Assembly: GCA_030386875.1 (NCBI GenBank)
Contig: CM059563.1
Coordinates: 49,975,602 to 50,039,601 of the forward strand
DNA length: 64,000 nt
Direction of reading: 5' to 3'
DNA from: Morinoia aosen
Lineage: Eukaryota > Arthropoda > Malacostraca > Amphipoda > Talitridae
Shown here: positions 1-11,789 of the stretch, piece after piece
Layout: each line of letters starts with the position of its first letter
How positions within the stretch are numbered: the first letter of the stretch is position 1
The notes under the pieces: generated by a model
Database searches by the model: none
What the model was told of the DNA's origin: nothing
What the model saw: only the letters and a program-made list of their open reading frames with translations
Translations under genes and position numbers: made by a program

Positions 1-445
1 CTGGCACGCTTATTTAATCCCACTATGAACCAACTGCGTATGCACCGAGCATGAATAAGTCATTTTCCAGACACATAACGATGGCCTTGCGGAACGGTAA
101 CTTTACAGGGTCTCTACATTCTCTTCAAGAGAAGTGATCATGTACCGGTAAGCAAGACTCCGGCAATAGGGCATCAAGAACCACAATATAAAATTCCAAC
201 ATAATACTGACAATTGAAAATTAAACATTCGCTACTTAATAAAAGCATATTTATTTCTCATCGAAGTCATGGGTACTAACAATTATTAGGATTGTCATAG
301 CTATCAGGCAAAACAAGCTCGCTGTTTTTTTAAGAAGAAAGAGGTACCAAACCAACTAGGAAAGTAGCATCCATTATTTCAACGGAAAACGTGAAATGAG
401 TGTAAAAAATATTTTGTAGCCTAATTGTAAATATTCTCATTGGAT
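1..445. other. AT-rich sequence, nothing recognised
   Basis: No open frame of note, repeat or RNA gene was seen before the first copy of repeat S. Confidence 0.5.
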
Positions 446-807
446 GATTAGATTATATTATAAGTTAGTTTAAGCCTCCCTAACCGCTGCAAAAGTAGAG
501 CGTATCGAAGAGAGGAAGGAGGAAGGCACCATTTAGTATGGAGATAAGAAAATGAGGAATCTATGCTGAAGGGGCATAGAAACAGTAAGATGAGAAAGAA
601 GTTCATGAAATAAGATAAAAGTTGAAGAAGAAAGTGAGAGGTGCTGAAAAACAGGACAGCAGTGAACCGAAAACAGGTGGTCCTTAACATAACAAAAAAA
701 AAATTAATTCAACAAAAAGGCCTGCCTAACTCTCAGCTCGGGCCCTCACATTTTTCCCTTGGAAGCGCTAATTCCCATAGATACAATAGTTGTATCCCCC
801 TGAGGGG
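446..807 (-). mobile_element. Repeat S copy 1 (SINE-like), full length
   Basis: Short variant, complete at both ends. The left end is the AT-rich tail (GATTAGATTATATTATAAG) followed by the conserved TTAGTTTAAGCCTCCC block. The right end carries the hairpin GATACAATAGTTGTAT and the palindrome CCCCTGAGGGG. It is about 90% identical by eye to copy 2 at 3482-3850. The strand given is the inferred sense strand, which puts the simple-repeat tail at the 3' end. A clear target-site duplication was not found. An open frame of 80 codons on the minus strand inside it recurs in other copies and is a by-product of the repeat, not a gene. Confidence 0.85.
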
Positions 808-896
808 TATCACACGTACGAAATATCAACCGGAAATATAAGTGATTTCATGGAAAGTTATAGTTCTTCATGTTGAAGAAATGTCATTTATTAATA

Positions 897-1118
897 TTAA
901 CATTTTGAGTGCGACGTGACCACTAGTAGTCACTGAGGAGATTTTCGTGATACTGCTGACCGACCAGGAATTACAAACACAATTTTCATAAATACTTAAC
1001 GGAAACTAAATGAAGGTACGATCTATTTATCGTTCGTTATTTTCAAAATTAATCTCTAAAATTAAGTCTTGATTTCATTTGAATATGGAACTTTAGTATT
1101 AAATACACCTTATTTTAA
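897..1118 (+). mobile_element. Degenerate TTAA MITE, 221-bp family
   Basis: Begins after TTAA with CATTTTGAGTGCGACGTGAC and is colinear with 31571-31788, sharing a block around GAGGAGATTTTC and the CTGCTGACCGACCAG motif. A TTAA follows at 1115-1118, giving an element of about 214 bp. The right inverted end is badly eroded, so the right boundary is inferred from the other copies. Confidence 0.6.
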
Positions 1119-3465
1119 GCAATAAATGGCGATATCGATTATAATACATGGACAAAACTCAACCCCAGCATCCTTTGAATTGAATGCGTCCGTGAATAAC
1201 GCAAACCATACAAATAATAGTTTCACAAATAATTGAAGCATCCACCGAACAAAGCGATCAGCAAGGGACTGAGTGACCCAGGCGCAAGAATGCTACGCGG
1301 TCGGTCGACCGACCTGCCAAAAAAGGAGCAGCGCTGAAATTCAAATGGGTAATCACTTTTCCTGGTCGGCCTTCGCTCCGCCGGTCTACGCGTCATGAGT
1401 ACCATTATACTTTTTGTCATGCCCGACACGTAAAGTGAAGCTTTCTTTCGATTCGTAGGCACAAATGTGGATTGGTACCAAGCCGTAACAACAGGTATTA
1501 CTCAAATGAAGAAACTACCTCACGATTAAAAAATACTTCTAGCCACAACAATAACCTTATACTGAGAACAACAAAATTTCAAGCTATTACGTTTAGTTTC
1601 AACACATCATCGCTCAGTTAACGGAGTCATTACTCAGTCATCGCAAATGTATTGTAACACACGTGTACAGCATCTCGACGCACGTTTTAATGGCACAATC
1701 GACCATAAGTAACCTAACTGCATCGCTGCGTCGAAGAACAGTCAAGAAGTAGGAAAAATAAAGAAATAATAAGCCCTAAGAAAAAAAACACTATCAATTT
1801 CAATGAAATAGAATGCACGGGATATTATCTATACTTGAAACTGAACCCACATCAAAAAGCGACAAAATGTTACCGGCTCATGGATGCGGAGCTTTCGATG
1901 CTACACGAACTTATAATTTCTACAAAGAATCTAACAAGCACAGACATTAGGAACACACATGAGTTGAACTGGTTGATACTCTCTCTACTAGAAAATCGTT
2001 ATGTCCCTGCCATGAAGTCAACGATAATTATAGTTTAGATATTCAGAAAAAGTTCCATAGCTCTCCAAAGTCGATAAAAAACCGGATGAGAGAATAGAGG
2101 CGGCTGATAATTTATTATATCTAATAGATCTTACTCAACTTAATAGTACAAAATATTTTTGCTCAAAAAAATCCGATATTTGTAAATAATACGTCAGGTA
2201 GGCTAAAAAAATACAATTAGTTTAAAACGATGACTTGTTAATCATAAAGGAGCTGACTAAATGTTTTCAGAACCAATAAAATAGATGTAGAATGACACTG
2301 TTCGAAACGCTGGAATTGCCAAATGCTGAAAATTTTGTTGAAGTGTGTTACGAGTAAACTTCTATGAAAGCCGTTCCAACAACGCACGTGTTCTCACAAC
2401 TCAACAACACGAAGCCTATAAAATGCGATACACCTAAAAATAAAAGGCATCAACACCACACGAAAGATATAAAATTACTCAACGTCACATACTAGCAGAA
2501 GCTTTTTGCGCCGCGCTGCCATGAATTCCTTTTACGATTACACGACTAGGAGCCTCGTGAGAATTTAAAGAGCTCGCATTAAGAGGCTAGGCCACAACCG
2601 TCTCAAGATAAGCCCCTGTCTGTTCTCCCTTATCCGCAGAATACAAACAAAATGGGCAAATCACAACGAATGAGATCTCGGAACTCCACGGCGCACCAAG
2701 ATGCCCACTGTTTTTCCTGGCTAGTCTTTATGCCGAGTGCTGTGAGGCTCGCAGATTTCATGAAGATATTCTATGCTTTCCTCCTCATTTAAAAAAAAAA
2801 AACGCCAATTGAAGAACATAATTAAATAAAATTTGTGCGAACAAATTACGGTAGGTACAAAATTAGCAAATAACATTTGCAATGTCAATGATAGACAGGA
2901 ACACACGCTTACGATAATGGTTGTTAGTCCCTTTGTGCTCCGCAACAGATACTAAGAATGACGATACGAAGGCAGCTTATTACCCTTGTTCAGGAAAGTA
3001 CCTGTTATTTGACCAATTATAGAGAAAGCGAATAAACTCGCTACATCGCCGTACAGCATCCCAGTGAACCCTGCAGTTAATAGACGTACTAGGCGGGCGA
3101 TCAAACTTGTCCTGACGCTCAACATTACGCCCCAAACGATGTGGCCTTACACCGTGGGCTTTGAATTAACTATGATAGTCGGACCCATCACACAGAAATA
3201 TTATTACAGTTATAATTCATTTTCCAATAAAACCCCGCTAACAGGTTTTTTCGTCCCATTTAGAGAACTTCCGAAAGAGTATCAATATCAACATGTGTGT
3301 CGAAATATGTAGAACCTGCGTCAGACTCGCAATTAACCAATGTAAATTTTGCTTTAGCTGGAGACGATCATCAGTGGGATACGGAAGTCTAGTTGCAAAT
3401 ACGACTGGGGGAGGAAATTTTAATTTAAAAGGGAAAAATTTTAACAGAAGTTACGTAAATGTCGA
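1119..3465. other. Unassigned sequence, about 2.3 kb
   Basis: AT-rich, with only short open frames (82 codons or fewer) that show no recognisable domain. A mildly GC-richer patch lies at about 1270-1400. No repeat of the families described here was seen. Confidence 0.5.
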
Positions 3466-3866
3466 AGAATCGAAAGAAGATTATTAGATTATAGATTATA
3501 AGTTAGTTTAAGCCTCCCTAACCGCTACAAAAATAGAGCGTATCGAAGAGAGGAAGGAGGAAGGCACCATTTAGTATGGAGATAAGAAAATGAGGAATCT
3601 ATGCAGAAAGGGCATAGAAACAGTAAGATGGGAAAGAAGTTCATGAAATAAGATAAAAGTTGAAGAAGAAAGTCAGAGGTGCTGAAAAACAGGACAGTAG
3701 TGAACCGAAAAAAAGGTGGCCCTTAACATAACAAAAAAACATTTTATTTCAACAAAAAGAAGGCCTACCTAACTCTCAGCTCGGGCCCTCACATTTTTCC
3801 CCTGGGAGCGCTAATTCCCATAGATACAATAGTTGTATCCCCCTGAGGGGAGAATCGAAAGAAGAT
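3466..3866 (-). mobile_element. Repeat S copy 2 with perfect 16-bp target-site duplication
   Basis: The best-preserved copy. The element runs 3482-3850 (369 bp) and is flanked by identical 16-mers AGAATCGAAAGAAGAT at 3466-3481 and 3851-3866. The tail at the left is TATTAGATTATAGATTATAAG. The right end is the hairpin plus CCCCTGAGGGG, and the duplication starts directly after the last G, which fixes the element boundary. A long, variable-length duplication is what target-primed reverse transcription produces, so this copy supports a retroposon (SINE) rather than a DNA transposon. Confidence 0.93.
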
Positions 3867-4189
3867 ATAAAGGAAACGGAGAAGTGAAAAATAGTGGCTC
3901 GAACTGGTCTCATAGTTCACATCTAGCCATGAACATAGGAAGTTGCACGCAGTACATTTTCACACGACGCTTATTTGGTTTTGAACGTAAGCACATCATC
4001 GTCTCAAAATTACTATAGAATTCAATCTCAAGAGTCAAAAGTGAAATGACTGTAATTCTAAAAAATTAATTTCTAAAACGATTCACAGTACCAAATGAAA
4101 TGAACAAAAATTTCCGGTTTTCAAAAATTGAAAAGCAAATCCTTCTCACTCGAATTTTGCAAGCTTCAACTCAAATAGAAACAGATTAA

Positions 4190-4496
4190 ACTAGATGAGT
4201 TGGCTCAAGTATCTATTTAGCATAGAGTTGAGAGAACGGGAATCCATGCACAAGGTGTGGGTTCCCGTCCATGATCTCCTGCGCATAGGAACTGTAAATT
4301 GAGAACGAAGTTAATAAAACAAGATGACAATTGAAGAAGAAAGTACAGTTAAGTACGACAGCAGTGAACCGGAAAAAGATGGTCCGTGACAAAACAAAAA
4401 CCTTGCTCTATTTCAACAAAAAGGACTACCAAAACTTCAGCTCGGGACCTTGCACTTGCCTATGTAGTGCTAATTCAGTTGTGTCTTCCTGAGGAG
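4190..4496 (-). mobile_element. Repeat S copy 3, internally deleted, long variant
   Basis: Homology is clear from about 4211 (TTTAGCATAGAGTTGAGAG) to the right end (TTCCTGAGGAG). The GC-rich block after the tail is missing. It carries the extra 30 or so bases between AAGGTGTG and CGCATAGGAAC that mark the long variant. The left boundary is uncertain. Confidence 0.75.
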
Positions 4497-7400
4497 TCAA
4501 ACAGACTCCCAAAACTCCCTTTTTCCATATGGGTGGCGAACAAAGTGCAGCAGCATTTCCGCCGAGCCAGTGTCACCGCACTTGGAGGTGAGGGCATGAG
4601 CCTAACCTCGTTAATTAAGTTTATGACTTACAAGGAGATGCTACGTTGGTAAGCGGTAATCAGATTGTCTTGCTTCAGCTCTTCAAAGGGAAGATGTCAC
4701 ACAAGCACGTTGAATGTCGTTTCAAGAAAACACAGAACAAGTAAATTTACAGTATATTAACAGTACCCTACATGCGCAATCCGATGCAAGCTAAAAAAAA
4801 TTTTTTTTACCAGAGTCTTGAAAACGAAAATGACGGATATGACCGACCATGTTATAGAATATTAGACACACACACCTTTTGGCTTACAAGTAAACGTATA
4901 GCCGTACCCTATTTGAAAGTTGTTCTGAACTGTACAAGCATACGTAACAAATAATAAACTCGCATTTTAATGCGAGAAGTTCAAAACAGGCAACAATCAA
5001 TAAATTTCCAAAGTTAACAAAAAACATTCAAGTGAACGTACGATCAAATGTTTACTCCGGTCATGAACGCTGATAAATTATCATTGCAACTCAAATTAAT
5101 GTGCACGAACAGCAAATGTCCATTAGTATAAAAAATACATGTTAAAATTATGACACCTAGTTTTTATAGGAGGTAGAAACTAACACTCGTAATTCCACTT
5201 AAATCTCGAATGAAATCGAAACGCAGGTGGCTTGAAAATGATAAAAAATTTAATTTTAAACCCAAGGTCACTTCCCAAGCCTCAGGGAAGAATAGCATCC
5301 ACAGCAAGGAGGCGTTAAGAATCTAAATCCGATACAAAGTTACCCCTGCACTCAAGAAGCGAAGCAGGCAAAGCGCCCTGCTGAATATGAAGGAAGGCAG
5401 TCATGAATAAAGTGCTAGCTCGCCTATGACATCATCAGCACATCCACTGAACTGCAATGCTCTTGCGCCAGTGGCGTGACTCAATGCTCAACAAACGAGG
5501 CAGACCACTGAATCCTCAGCTCTGAGGGTCAGAAGATCAGCTAAAGCTAGGAATACTAGGACACACAAATGGATGAAGAATGTCATCTCTTAGTGCTTAC
5601 GAACACACTGAGCTTTTATGCTATGAATATTAAATCGACTGAACAAATCACTCGGTTCTGAAATACGAGCTGAGTTTTTCAAAGGTTGCTCGAAAATTTA
5701 ATTTTCAAATATGATTTTTAATTTACAATAAGAAATGTTCAGTACAACAGAAGATTTGTAGAAAACTTTTCAATTCCATGTAGAATAAAAGCTGCTGTAC
5801 ATCTCAATGAACACTAAACAGCGGTTGTTAGGGGCCTTTCCTCAACATAGGGCCTGCGAACAATTAATGCAAGCAACACTCGAAATCTGAGCCGATGAGT
5901 TACCGACAATAATGAAAAGAGTTACTCCATTTAGGTCAGCTAATTCTTTTAAAACGCAGTGAACATTTCTTGTGAACAGCTGAATTTGCTAATCTGCATT
6001 CCTCGACTCTGAATTGCACGTTGTTAAGATCGATTTACTCACAAGGTAAGAAAAGAACACCAATATATTTATATTTACATAATGTGCGAAAAAAAACAGT
6101 GACTTTCGTTTTCAAAACCAGCATATATATTAATATGAGTTAAAGTCGTGATGAAAGTGTAGTGGAACTATTTCAAAAGCGCGAAAGAAGCGGAGTTACT
6201 TAAAAGTCGAGGGTATTGCTGCGCAGTGCGAGGGGCTCAGGCCTGGTAGTGTATGATAGGGTAGCTGAAGGGGAGAAACACGAGGATGCCTCTTTAGGCA
6301 AACTTTGTGGGTATAATTGGACTTGGCAATACGAGTAATATAAATTCAATTCTAAATTAAGAGGCACACAACACTGTGATGTAAGGGTAATAAACATACA
6401 GATCAAATTTAGATGATAACCTGGAGGAATGTTGAAAGATGCTAGAGTGCACCACTCAAGCGAGCCTGGACAGGAGAGTGCGGGCTATTCAAACGGCGCC
6501 GGAGCATGAGAGATCTTCTTTTAGAGCACAACTTTTGAAAGTGTAACTTGAATCGCTGTGTTATACTAATCGATACCGTGTTGAACTTAAACTTGGTTTA
6601 ACAGGAAATACGCAATTAGTTCAAAATAAATTTGAGCGTTTTCGTTTATTGAGTGTATGGAATATTTTGTGCATTATCAAGTTGATGCCAATAGTTACAT
6701 TTTAACCAATCGGTGAGGGTGGCGATGCAATCTAGTCATTCTAAACTTCAGGGACATAGTTCAGTTTCCATTTCTTATTTGATTAAAATTATTGCGAGAA
6801 TGAGTGCATTCTCAAATGTAATTTCGTTCATTTTCAAGAAGCGAAGAGAAATTAAAAAGAAATTCTAACTTGAGTGCTATCATAAATTAAATTACTTCAA
6901 AAAGAATAGGTAATAATAAAAATTTTCTCCAGGTGGAAGAGCTGCCAGAAGACCCTGCGAAAAAAAAAACCTTGGGCGTACAAACGAAAGGAAGTCACCA
7001 ATCGATAAAATTTCAAGGGGACCGCTCATCTCGGCAGTCGCTTTTATGTGTAGTCGATGACGAGGGTGAAGACTACGCTACAGTTCGAAATACTTGATTT
7101 AAGACATCATGAGAAGCCTGTCCGAGCCAATAACGAGGTGAGTTAGACGTGAAAGTAGAAAAGCTTCGAGGGATGAGGTGTAGAGTGAAATTTATGGTCT
7201 TGTTTATGGTTTTTGCGTTGGTTTCAAGTAGAAAATGGGACACTTCAAAACTGTTACTGCTCTAAATTAATAAATGACTAAACAATACCAAGTCAATTGA
7301 CGCCTAATAGCTTTGTAATGCAGCAAATATACATTGCATTACTACAAACGTTGAAGACGATGAAGTGCTATGGTAACAGTTCGAACACCTCTCCCGGGGC

Positions 7401-7566
7401 CCATTTCCAGTGTATCTTTCTACTCTGATTTTTCCATTCTTTTTCTTTATCGAGGGTTCAAATCTCCTCTCCCACACCTGACTTTCCTCGCACTTGTAAG
7501 GAAGCACGTAGGTGATGTGACGAAAGTGAAAATGAATCATCGGTAAACAGGGATCGCAATCTCAAC
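4497..7566. other. Unassigned AT-rich sequence, about 3.1 kb
   Basis: No copy of repeat S, no MITE ends and no credible exon were found here. Homopolymer runs and short open frames (88 codons or fewer) only. Confidence 0.5.
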
Positions 7567-7833
7567 TTGACACGTTGACTACGTTTGCACGGTTGATTTG
7601 GTTAGGTTGAAAGTAGTAGAATTGAAAAACCGTCTTCAGTGCTCGATTATATTTTTATCCTTTCTTAGAAGCGAGATAAATATGGTTGCACTATAATATT
7701 TCAACTTGTACGCTATTATCTATTTTAAATGAAGGTAGTGAAACAATTGAAATGCTCTTCATTTATACCGGTACGTAAGTGAGAAATTTACCCAGTGGTA
7801 CACATATATACTAACACGTAATCAACGTGTTAA
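7567..7833 (+). mobile_element. 259-bp TTAA MITE, copy A
   Basis: The element runs 7571-7829. Left end CACGTTGACTACG and right end CGTAATCAACGTG are inverted repeats matching at 12 of 13 positions. Flanks are TTGA at the left and TTAA at the right, consistent with a TTAA target duplication with one mutation. It is colinear with copy B (8339-8597), with the same length and shared internal blocks such as GAGAAATTTACC and AGTGGTACACATATA. No open frame for a transposase, so it is non-autonomous. Termini and target point to a piggyBac-like source. Confidence 0.8.
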
Positions 7834-7957
7834 TAGAGATATTGCACTTAACCCATCAGTTAGGTAATAAGGGCAACGCTTTAAATTCAATATTTTTCAT
7901 TCAATACTAAAAACGAAACATTGACTCGGCAAAATTTCAAACGCACGATTTCAAACT

Positions 7958-8190
7958 ATGTCAAAAACGTTCATTGACGCATCATGGAATTGGCCGCGAG
8001 CGCCAGCACGCGGAATTGAAGGCACGATGATGCTGGGAGAGAGCAGAGAAGGAGATATGGGAGCAGCGCAGGAGGCCCGGCATGAGTCACACCGTCACAT
8101 TGATCGCAGGGTGCACGCGCGCTCTTCCCTCATCTCGCACGCAACGAGGCAGCAACAGACCGAAATCACGGCACCTCGGGGGAACAACCG
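7958..8190. other. GC-rich island between two MITEs
   Basis: A CpG-rich patch in AT-rich surroundings. It lies in a 109-codon open frame on the plus strand (7958-8287) with no domain I recognise. Arg, His and Ser richness is what GC-rich DNA gives by chance. It could be a regulatory element, an exon fragment or an unrecognised repeat. Confidence 0.35.
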
Positions 8191-8334
8191 TCCAGTTCAC
8201 TTACACACACCATCGTATTTCTCAAGACTCTTGATACTGTGGTTTAGGGTGAAGGATATTCCATATTGCTCCATTAGACGTTCTTGACTGTTCATATGTA
8301 ACATTTCTCATGAATATTTTAAGTGATTACGTAT

Positions 8335-8601
8335 TTTACACGTTGACTGTGTTGTGCGGCTTTTTAAATTAGATTACACGTAGTAGAAGTTAAAAAATAC
8401 GACTTTACTGCTCAAAAAACTCGTATTTTTTCTAAAAAAAATGTGAAAACAGTAATAGCACGATAATATTTTACCTCGTATGCTAAAATCTACTCTAATA
8501 AAGACAGTGAAATAATTGAAATGTTCGTTTGTACTGCCGCACAAATGAGAAATTTACCTAGTGGTACACATATACGTCCCAAAACGCAGTCAATGTGATA
8601 C
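8335..8601 (+). mobile_element. 259-bp TTAA MITE, copy B
   Basis: The element runs 8339-8597. Left end CACGTTGACTGTG and right end CGCAGTCAATGTG are inverted repeats matching at 11 of 13 positions. Length is exactly that of copy A and the orientation is the same. The flanking target sequence has decayed (TTTA at the left). The internal sequence is AT-rich and non-coding. Confidence 0.77.
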
Positions 8602-11420
8602 CACTGCACAGCGAGTTGCAACCAATCCCATAAATATAAAAAAAAAACGAAATAATGAGGAAAACAAAGAAACAATATCAGGCAACAGAAGAGATTCCCC
8701 ACCATTGTCCGTAGCCCAGTATAGGCTGCACCAAATACTGTAGAGACCTGTATACCATTCTCTAATGTGGGAGCCGAAAGTGGCTCAAGCACGTCCTCAT
8801 CTGAAGTAAAAGAGGAAGTGTCTTTTGGTGAAGGCATGTTGTGCCAATTGAACACAAGGAGCCCACACAATGCACAACACACTAGCTAGCAGAAGACCAG
8901 CGTGGTAGGACTGACAGGGGTAATTTGCGGCATACATTTTACTTGCGCGAAGTGTGCTACATGATCAAAAAATGCAAGCTGACCCTGCAACACCGTAACC
9001 CATATTATTCTTGAAGAAAAACAACAAAGCAAGAGACACGAAATGAATCCCAACACGCATCAATAAATTTGTTTTTCAGCTGTGAACCCGATCCCTTGAG
9101 GCAAAAGATGCAAATATTATGCACGAATTCAGATGAAATAAAACTACAGTTCAATTCTAGTGAACTGTTTCCATTTAATATTCTTTAAAATTAAACATTT
9201 CAATTCCATCCTGTCATGAATAAATAATTTTATCCCTTTTTTATTGCCATATATTGCATCACAAGAGAAAAAGCAGAAAATGAACGGAAATTAGACTTCA
9301 TCAACAGTTGATGACGGAACATATAGCACGTAATGGGATGAACTATTATAAGCTATACTACAGACTTTTATAGCCAGACTCGAGTTGAAGAATTTTGTTG
9401 AAACGCACTTGAACTAACTCCGAATGAAATACGTTGTTTTTCTACGTATTTAAAAAAGGCAAATAAAGGCAGTTAGTGCAGATCCACGAACGTAACATCG
9501 CTTTGGGCTTTCTCAACTAAAATACCGTAACACCACGAACGAGTTGGCATAGCATTTAACGTGATCATAATTCTACCTCGCTTTAAGCTTTCACGTTATC
9601 AGTCGAAAATGTGCCTTCCAGTAACATTTTCAATAGTATTTTTTTCACAAAAGCCACTGCATGGTAATAAGACTATCCAACACCATCTACCGAACCATGG
9701 GATCTCAAGCTACACGTATATTTTATGTTTCCAAATGATGATAGCACTTCTCTACGAAAGATCAATAGTTTGACTACTAACCTCGATGCATCGCACAGTC
9801 GAGGGATTCCAAATAGCGATCACGAAAAACAATGGATTGAGACTTTTTACGAGCCTCAAACAAGGCAATATACTCATCCGTAATAAGGTACAACCAATAC
9901 AAGAATAATCGTTTCAATTAAGAAATATTCAACGCGCACTCCGGAACCTAATCAGAGCTGTATAAGTCCACATTCCTGCAGCACAAAGCACTTCATAGAC
10001 CAAACCAGCAGCTTTATGTATCCTCAGAGCGATACCGCTCATTCCAGGGCTCTTAAATTAGATTCAATTACGAATGGAACACACACTTCTTAGAAGAGAA
10101 TTGAACAGAGGAACGGTCGCCAAAATTTTTCCAGGTATGCAATCCGAGAAGATCGATGTTCTCTTGTCAACTTAAATTACGCTGTTTCAATTACGTTCAA
10201 CAGAAAGGGAAACAAAATGCACTGCACGACATTATGGCACATAAAAGTTGTTTCACAGCTCATCGTAGCTTGGAAAGAAGCCGTAACTCAAAATCACCAT
10301 TTGCGGCGAAACGAGTATATCCACAGTGAAAAAGCCAAATGATGTCCATCACATTGAATAAATTACTTACCCTTCTAACAAAGCGTGAATAAAAAAAACC
10401 TAGTTCGCAGAATACAGGTTAAAACAAAGTGGTGTCTCAGAGTATTAGACAAAACCTAAACTTCAGATGAGCTCACTTCTGGTCGGAAATTCTGATGCTG
10501 CTATGCAAGTAAAATTTTTTATTTTTCTTGGGAGATAAACAGGAGCACTGGCTCCAGATACGAAAACATTCCGTAGTCTTACATTTTAGGTGATAGCTGC
10601 AGCGACACGAAAATTTCATGACAAATTCCAGGTCATGGACATTCTAAACAGAGAAAGAAAGCAGAAACGTAATATTCCAAAATTGAATCTGAGAATCAAT
10701 CAACATGTACGACTAATTTTATATTTAAAACAAATAAAAATGAAATATGTTGCACGAGTAGCATTCCTCGTTTCAAAATTTTATGTGTTAAATGAAAAAT
10801 ACCGTTTTACCATAAACAGAAAGTGAACGTTTCACAACTCAGGTACTAACATGACGCGAGAATAATAGACTAAAACGGCCACCAAGTTCAGGTAAACAAG
10901 ACAGGCATTCTTTAAAAAAGTGTAAATACCGCGCTTAATTTAATATGTTTACCGGACTCCCCATCAAGAATATCACTACATTACACGACAGCTACAGTAC
11001 AGACGTGAAGCAAGAAGCGCCATCCCCAGGTGCCTCACAACCCACATCCCGCGATGCAGGCGCGCAGGAAGGAACCCTCCCACCGCCACCCACAAACGAC
11101 ACTCCGACTCATTAGCGCCGGAGCAGGAACCGCGACACGTCGCTCCCAACAGCACATTCTTAGTACGGACTGACGACATTTTCTGACATTCAGAAATAGG
11201 GGCGTAAAAAGCGCACAGGAAAATGTTAAGATGGTGGTACCAGATACTAAACATCACAAAACGAGAGATGCTAACAGAATATGAAGCGACAGTATTAATC
11301 ACAACTTCTGTGTAAATTATGTAGTTTGAACGAACTTTCAAGAAATACGTCACTGCTAGTCTAACATTTGTGTGTATGACAGCCCAGAATTTTTACATGT
11401 TAATTGATTACCATGAACAT
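8602..11420. other. Unassigned sequence with one GC island
   Basis: Mostly AT-rich. A GC- and CpG-rich patch at about 11020-11165 lies inside a 125-codon minus-strand frame (10976-11353) without a recognisable domain. A 130-codon minus-strand frame at 8490-8882 overlaps the end of MITE copy B, so at least part of it is transposon sequence. Confidence 0.45.
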
Positions 11421-11789
11421 CAGAAAGTTTTAGCCTCCCTCACCACAACAAAGATGTTCCAAGAGAGGAAGGATGAAGGCAACATTTAGTATGGAGTTAA
11501 GCGGACGCAGGATCTATGCACAAAATGTGTTCCAGCGCAAGATTACGCGCGTATAGAAACAGTAAGTTGAGAAAGGAGGTTAAGAAACAAGATTAAAGTT
11601 AAAGAAGATGGTCAAAGGTGTTAAAAAAAACAGGACAGCATTGAACTGTTAAATGATGGTCCTCAACAAAACTAAGAACATTTTATATTAACAAAAAGAA
11701 GTCCAAGCTAACTTTCAGCTCAGGACCACATATTTTTTCCCTGGGAGCACTAATTCCCATAGACACAACAGTTGCGTCTCCCTGAGGGG
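11421..11789 (-). mobile_element. Repeat S copy 4, long variant
   Basis: Starts with the AGAAAGTTTTAGCCTCCC form of the left end, which it shares with copy 6, and ends in CCCTGAGGGG. It has the extra central block (TGTTCCAGCGCAAG...GCGCGTATAG) absent from copies 1 and 2. No clear target duplication could be read. Confidence 0.85.

Noticed and set aside
448..690. Recurrent minus-strand open frame (Phe/Leu-rich, about 80 codons) seen at 448, 14349, 15607, 31799, 37051 and 52545
   Set aside because: Every case lies in a copy of repeat S and shows frameshifts and stops at different places. The similarity comes from shared repeat sequence, not from a conserved protein.
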